From assembly GCA_963743785.1 (NCBI GenBank), contig CAVURD010000004.1, positions 479,681-543,680 of the forward strand: 64,000 nucleotides of DNA, read 5' to 3'. A program made the position numbers and the translations under genes. The notes under the pieces were generated by a model. It was not told the DNA's origin. It did no database searches and saw only the letters and a list, made by a program, of their open reading frames with translations. How positions within the stretch are numbered: position 1 is the first letter of the stretch; each line of letters begins with the position of its first letter. Shown piece after piece: positions 60,732 through 64,000 of the stretch. This DNA comes from Bog-473 sp963743785. Its GTDB lineage: Bacteria > Actinomycetota > Acidimicrobiia > Acidimicrobiales > RAAP-2.

Positions 60732-61007
60732 TCACCCCCCGGCGACGGCCGGGACGATGGAAAGCGTCTGCCCGGGTGCCACTGGGGTTGCAAGCCCATC
60801 GAGGAAGCGGACGTCCTCATCGGCCAGGAACACGTTGACGAAGCGGCGCAGGGCGCCGTCGGCGTCGAAGAGGCGCTCGGCCAGGCCCGGATGGGCGGCG
60901 TCGAGCTGTTTGAGGGCCTCGCCGACGGTGGCACCGTCGACCTCGACCGAGCCGGCCCCTCCGGTCAGAGTGCGCAATTGGGTGGGGATGCGGATGGTCA
61001 CGCTCAT
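60732..61007 (-). CDS. cysO: CysO-like MoaD/ThiS-family sulfur carrier protein
   Basis: 91 residues, beta-grasp fold: SVTIRIPTQLRTLTGGAGSV, RRFVNVFLADEDVRFLDGLA and the terminal SIVPAVAGG. The C-terminal di-glycine is the thiocarboxylation site. The RFVN...NDEDVRF-like block and the VAGG end match CysO of Mycobacterium, which carries sulfide for cysteine synthesis, more than MoaD or ThiS. ATG 61007 overlaps the thrC-like stop by four bases. Neither a CysM partner nor a Mec-type protease is in the window. Confidence 0.9.
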   Translation of the reverse strand: MSVTIRIPTQLRTLTGGAGSVEVDGATVGEALKQLDAAHPGLAERLFDADGALRRFVNVFLADEDVRFLDGLATPVAPGQTLSIVPAVAGG

Positions 61008-62260
61008 CGGGTGCTCTCACTCTCCTCGCGGTCACGCACGGCGGCATCGAAGGCGTCCAGCGTGGGCGCGATCGTCGCCGAGGGGCGTCCCTGGCCGGTC
61101 AGGGCCTCGACGGTCTTGAGGCCGTGCCCCGTCACCAGGGCCACCACCCGCTCGTCGCGCCGGACGGCGCCGGAGGCGGCCAGCTTGGCCAGGGTGGCAA
61201 TGGTCACGCCGCCGGCCGTCTCGGCGAAGATGCCCTCGGTGCGGGCCAGCAGCCCGATGGCCTCGACCACCTCGCCGTCGGTCACCGCGGCACACGAGCC
61301 GCCGGACGAGCGCATCGCCTCGAGGGCGTACCACCCGTCGGCCGGGTTGCCGATGGCCAGCGACTTGGCGATGGTGTGTGGCCGGACCGGGCGGATGGCG
61401 TCGGTCCCCTCGGCGAAGGCGGTGGCCACCGGGGAACACCCTTCGGCCTGCGCCCCCGAGATCCGCACCTCGGGCAGCTCGTCCAACAATCCGACCTCAC
61501 CCAACTCGCGGAATCCCTTGGCCACCTTGGTCAGCTGGCTGCCCGAGCCGATGGGCACCACCACGTGATCGGGCGCCTCCCAGCCCAGCTGCTCGGCGAT
61601 CTCGAAGGCCAGCGTCTTCGAGCCCTCCGCGTAGTAGGTGCGCACGTTGACATTGACGAAGGCCCAGCTCGGGCGCTCGCTGGTCAGTTCGGCACAGAGC
61701 CGGTTGACGTCGTCGTAGGTGCCTTCGACCACGATCACCGTCCCGCCGTAGATCGTGGTCATCGTCACCTTGGCCGCTTCGAGATCATGGGGGATCAGGA
61801 CCACCGATTCGAGGCCGGCCCGGGCGGCATGGGCCGCCACCGAGTTGGCCAGGTTCCCGGTCGAGGCACACGCCGCCACCTTGAAGCCGAGTTGGCGGGC
61901 CTTGGTGAGGGCGACCGACACCACCCGGTCCTTGAACGAACCGGTGGGGTTGGCCGTGTCGTCCTTGATCCACAGCTCGCCCAGGCCCAACTCGGCCGCC
62001 AGGCGGTCGGCCCGCACCAGGGGGGTGAAACCGGCACCGAGGTCGACCGGCGCCTCGTCATCGACGGGGAGGAGATCGCGGTAGCGCCAGATGGACCGTG
62101 GCCCGGCGGCGATCCGCTCCCGGGTCACCGTGGCGGCGATCCGCTCATAGTCGTAGGCGACCTCGAGCGGCCCGAAGCAGTAGTCGCAGACGTGCAGCGC
62201 TTCAGCGGGGAACGGGCGCGCACATTCACGACAACGCAACCCGGTGACACAATCGACCAT
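61004..62260 (-). CDS. thrC: threonine-synthase-like PLP enzyme under a SAM riboswitch
   Basis: 418 residues. An N-terminal zinc ribbon (LRCRECA, then HVCDYC) precedes the fold-type II PLP core: TANPTGSFKDRVVSVAL with the PLP Lys, ACASTGNLANSVAAHAA, and VPIGSGSQLTKVAKGF. By sequence it is threonine synthase, using O-phosphohomoserine. Coupling to a CysO-like carrier and control by a SAM-I riboswitch argue that it may instead, or also, serve sulfur amino-acid synthesis. ATG 62260 has a GAGGAGG SD that overlaps the riboswitch closing stem. Confidence 0.9.
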   Translation of the reverse strand: MVDCVTGLRCRECARPFPAEALHVCDYCFGPLEVAYDYERIAATVTRERIAAGPRSIWRYRDLLPVDDEAPVDLGAGFTPLVRADRLAAELGLGELWIKDDTANPTGSFKDRVVSVALTKARQLGFKVAACASTGNLANSVAAHAARAGLESVVLIPHDLEAAKVTMTTIYGGTVIVVEGTYDDVNRLCAELTSERPSWAFVNVNVRTYYAEGSKTLAFEIAEQLGWEAPDHVVVPIGSGSQLTKVAKGFRELGEVGLLDELPEVRISGAQAEGCSPVATAFAEGTDAIRPVRPHTIAKSLAIGNPADGWYALEAMRSSGGSCAAVTDGEVVEAIGLLARTEGIFAETAGGVTIATLAKLAASGAVRRDERVVALVTGHGLKTVEALTGQGRPSATIAPTLDAFDAAVRDREESESTR

Positions 62261-62267
62261 CTGGTCC

Positions 62268-62370
62268 TCCTCATCGATCGGGCATTGGCACCTGTTGCCC
62301 CCCAAGGTGGGGAATGCACTGGTTGCCGCGACGTCGACGGGCCCGTCCCTCAGTCGCTCTGGATGATGGG
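62268..62370 (-). promoter_or_regulatory. SAM-I (S-box) riboswitch
   Basis: On the minus strand the S-box core is present in order: TCATCCAGAGCGAC, GAGGGACGGGCCCGTCGA, GTCGCGGCAACC, a GC-rich P4-type hairpin (CCCCACCTTGGGGGG), GGTGCCAATGCC, and closing GATGA. P1 is TCATC with GATGA; P2 pairs CGAC with GTCG. The 3' strand of P1 runs directly into GAGGAGG, the SD of the thrC-like gene, so SAM binding should block translation initiation. Confidence 0.93.
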
Positions 62371-62434
62371 CTACATGGTAGCGCCTGCCATCACCGGTGA
62401 TCCACCCGCCGTCAATGCACGCGAAGATGCTCCT

Positions 62435-63247
62435 ATGTCGCGAGATCACTCGGGAGGTCACGGAGGCCAGGCCGGCAGCGGCCCGCGCACCTATCACCAC
62501 GCCGACTTCCCGGTGGCCCGCCTGCTCGCGGCCAAGGCCGACAGCACGGTGTCGGTGTGCATCCCGGCCCGGGACGAGGGGTCGACCGTCGGGTCGGTGG
62601 TCCGCGCCGTCGTCCAGCCCTTTTTAGCCTCGGCCGGCGGGAACGGGTTGGTCGACGAGGTCCTCGTGCTCAACGACGGCTCGATCGACGACACGGCGGA
62701 GCAGGCACGGGCGGCGGGCGCCCGGGTGGTCTCGAGCCAGGGGGCCGACGGGGGCAAGGGCCAGGCCATGGCCGCCGCGCTCGAGGCGGCGGGCGGCGAC
62801 GTCATCGTCTACCTCGATGCCGACGTGGCCAACACGACGCCCGCCTTCGTCACCGGCATGCTCGGGCCGCTCCTCCTCCACCACAACATCGCCCTGGTGA
62901 AGGGCTTCTACACCCGCCCGCTGCACGGCGAGCCCACCGGTGGCGGTCGGGTCACCGAGTTGGTGGCTCGGCCCGTGCTCGAGCTGCTCTTCCCCGAGCT
63001 CTCCGAGATCCGCCAGCCGCTGGCCGGGGAGACGGCGGGCCACCGGTGGGTGTTCGAAAAGGTCGGGTTCGCCGACGGCTACGGCGTCGAGATCGCCCTG
63101 CTGATCGATGTGGCCACCCACATCGGCCCTGGCGTCCTGGCCCAGGTCGACCTGGGCGAGCGCATCCACCGCAACCGGCCCCTGCACGAACTACGCCCCC
63201 AGGCCGTCGATGTGCTCCGGGCGGCGCTGGACCGGATCCGCCCGTGA
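62435..63247 (+). CDS. gpgS: glucosyl-3-phosphoglycerate synthase (GT81/GT2-like)
   Basis: 270 residues. DSTVSVCIPARDEGSTVGSV, LVLNDGSIDDTAEQA, VIVYLDADVANTTPAFVTGM (metal-binding DAD), LVKGFYTRPL and GYGVEIALLIDVA match mycobacterial GpgS. The enzyme makes glucosyl-3-phosphoglycerate, precursor of glucosylglycerate and, in mycobacteria, of methylglucose lipopolysaccharide. ATG 62435. The stop codon is in an 11-bp triplicate repeat. Confidence 0.92.
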   Translation: MSRDHSGGHGGQAGSGPRTYHHADFPVARLLAAKADSTVSVCIPARDEGSTVGSVVRAVVQPFLASAGGNGLVDEVLVLNDGSIDDTAEQARAAGARVVSSQGADGGKGQAMAAALEAAGGDVIVYLDADVANTTPAFVTGMLGPLLLHHNIALVKGFYTRPLHGEPTGGGRVTELVARPVLELLFPELSEIRQPLAGETAGHRWVFEKVGFADGYGVEIALLIDVATHIGPGVLAQVDLGERIHRNRPLHELRPQAVDVLRAALDRIRP

Positions 63248-63273
63248 TCCGCCCGTGATCCGCCCGTGATCCG
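63241..63273. repeat. three perfect 11-bp tandem copies at the gpgS end
   Basis: CCCGTGATCCG occurs at 63241-63251, 63252-63262 and 63263-63273. The first copy holds the gpgS stop codon; the next gene starts four bases after the last. Confidence 0.95.
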
Positions 63274-63276
63274 CCA

Positions 63277-64000
63277 ATGACGAAACCCGACACGATCGTC
63301 GTCTCCAACCGGGGACCGCTGTCGTTCCGCTTCGACGCCGAGCACAACCTGCAACCGCTGGCCGGTGGTGGCGGGCTGGTCTCGGCGCTGCGACCGCTCC
63401 TGGCCGGCGCCGACACCGACGCCATGTGGTTCTCCATGACCATGGGCGCGGCCGACGAGGCCGCGGTGGCGGCCGGTCGCATGCTCGATCCGGCTCTCGC
63501 CCTCCGCTCGGTCACCGTCGACCCGGGCACCTACCGCATGGCCTACGACGTCATCGCCAACACCACGCTGTGGTACCTCCACCACCACCTCTTCGACCTG
63601 CCCCGCCGGCCCCGCTTCGACCGCCATTGGCATGCGGCCTGGGCCGGCTACCGCGCCTACAACCGGGCCGTGGCCGACGTGGTCAGCGCCGAAGCCCCCG
63701 ACGCGGCCGCGGTCCTGGTGCAGGACTACCACTTCTCGCTCCTGGGGCAGATGCTGCGGGAATCCCGCCCCGATCTGCGCACGGTCCACTTCTGCCACAT
63801 CCCCTTCGCCGACCCGAACATGCTCCGCGTGCTCCCCGACGACGCCGCCCGCGAGCTCATGGCCGGTCTGGCTGGATTCGGCGCCTGCGGCTTTCACGCC
63901 AAGCATTGGGCCGAGGGATTCCGCGCCTGCTTCGCCCACGCCGAACTGGCGGGATCCGCCATCGCCCCGCCCACCTTCGTCTCCTCCCTCTCACCCGACC
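63277..64000 (+). CDS. GT20 trehalose-6-phosphate synthase family, 5' part
   Basis: The first 241 residues are present; the gene runs off the window. TIVVSNRGPLSFRF, LAGGGGLVSALRPLL, VQDYHFSLLGQML and VHFCHIPFADP are typical of OtsA-type synthases. It could make trehalose-6-phosphate or, as in some related enzymes, glucosylglycerol-phosphate. It follows gpgS by 29 bases, so the pair probably serves compatible-solute synthesis. Confidence 0.88.
   Translation, partial: MTKPDTIVVSNRGPLSFRFDAEHNLQPLAGGGGLVSALRPLLAGADTDAMWFSMTMGAADEAAVAAGRMLDPALALRSVTVDPGTYRMAYDVIANTTLWYLHHHLFDLPRRPRFDRHWHAAWAGYRAYNRAVADVVSAEAPDAAAVLVQDYHFSLLGQMLRESRPDLRTVHFCHIPFADPNMLRVLPDDAARELMAGLAGFGACGFHAKHWAEGFRACFAHAELAGSAIAPPTFVSSLSPD

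Overview
The window is high-GC DNA (well above 60% G+C by eye) with actinobacterial hallmarks: a HemQ-type chlorite-dismutase-family protein, glucosyl-3-phosphoglycerate synthase (GpgS), a CysO-like sulfur carrier, a DosR/DosS-like two-component pair, CIRCE-controlled groEL, many 4-base ATGA/GTGA gene overlaps, and many start codons only 6-8 bases behind a TANNNT -10 box (leaderless style). An uncultured or poorly studied Actinomycetota, possibly class Acidimicrobiia, is my inference; no rRNA is present to settle it.

Layout. 0-9.4 kb: rimO, tRNA-Ser(GCU), a zinc alcohol dehydrogenase, a helix-turn-helix/PPOX flavoprotein, a membrane protein, a divergent DosR/DosS-like regulator and sensor pair, a GNAT acetyltransferase coupled to a histone-deacetylase-family amidohydrolase. 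This resembles a dormancy/redox stress cluster and has two candidate DosR-box-like sites. 9.7-21.6 kb: a cell-envelope block with two sortases of different type, each next to a secreted protein with a sorting-signal-like C-terminus, interleaved with a small divergent regulator locus, a beta-lactamase-fold esterase, a NUDIX hydrolase, a CYTH-CHAD protein and an EthD protein. 21.7-33.9 kb: TauE/SafE exporter, DUF4395, the 5-oxoprolinase genes pxpA-pxpB-pxpC behind an Lhr helicase, a methyltransferase, a patatin, and two coupled proteins of unknown function. 34.0-36.0 kb: typA and tRNA-Ser(UGA). 36.3-43.3 kb: a looser, lower-density accessory stretch (TauD-type dioxygenase, HIT protein, two methyltransferases, DUF3089 hydrolase, GNAT) containing gene debris. 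43.3-46.8 kb: amidohydrolase plus three VOC proteins, then pheA. 46.8-50.7 kb: larB, larC, a PLP decarboxylase and a HIT protein. 50.7-56.7 kb: DsbA-like, DinB, WYL regulator, amidase, ArsR-SRPBCC, SRPBCC, GNAT and NUDIX genes. 56.8-62.4 kb: a long minus-strand series, a SAM-I riboswitch, thrC-like, cysO-like, groEL, hemQ, larE, NIL-domain protein. 62.4 kb to the end: gpgS and a GT20 trehalose-phosphate-synthase-family gene cut by the window edge.

The strongest points are the S-box (SAM-I) riboswitch whose closing stem overlaps the Shine-Dalgarno sequence of a threonine-synthase-like gene coupled to a CysO-like carrier; the paired sortase/substrate loci, one sortase carrying a triplicated N-terminal membrane segment; a divergent operator/leaderless-promoter switch at 12.6 kb; nickel-pincer-cofactor genes (larB, larC, larE) without larA; and a recurring pattern of short tandem duplications, often at gene ends, together with three probable frameshifts (lhr, pxpA and the methyltransferase at 30 kb).
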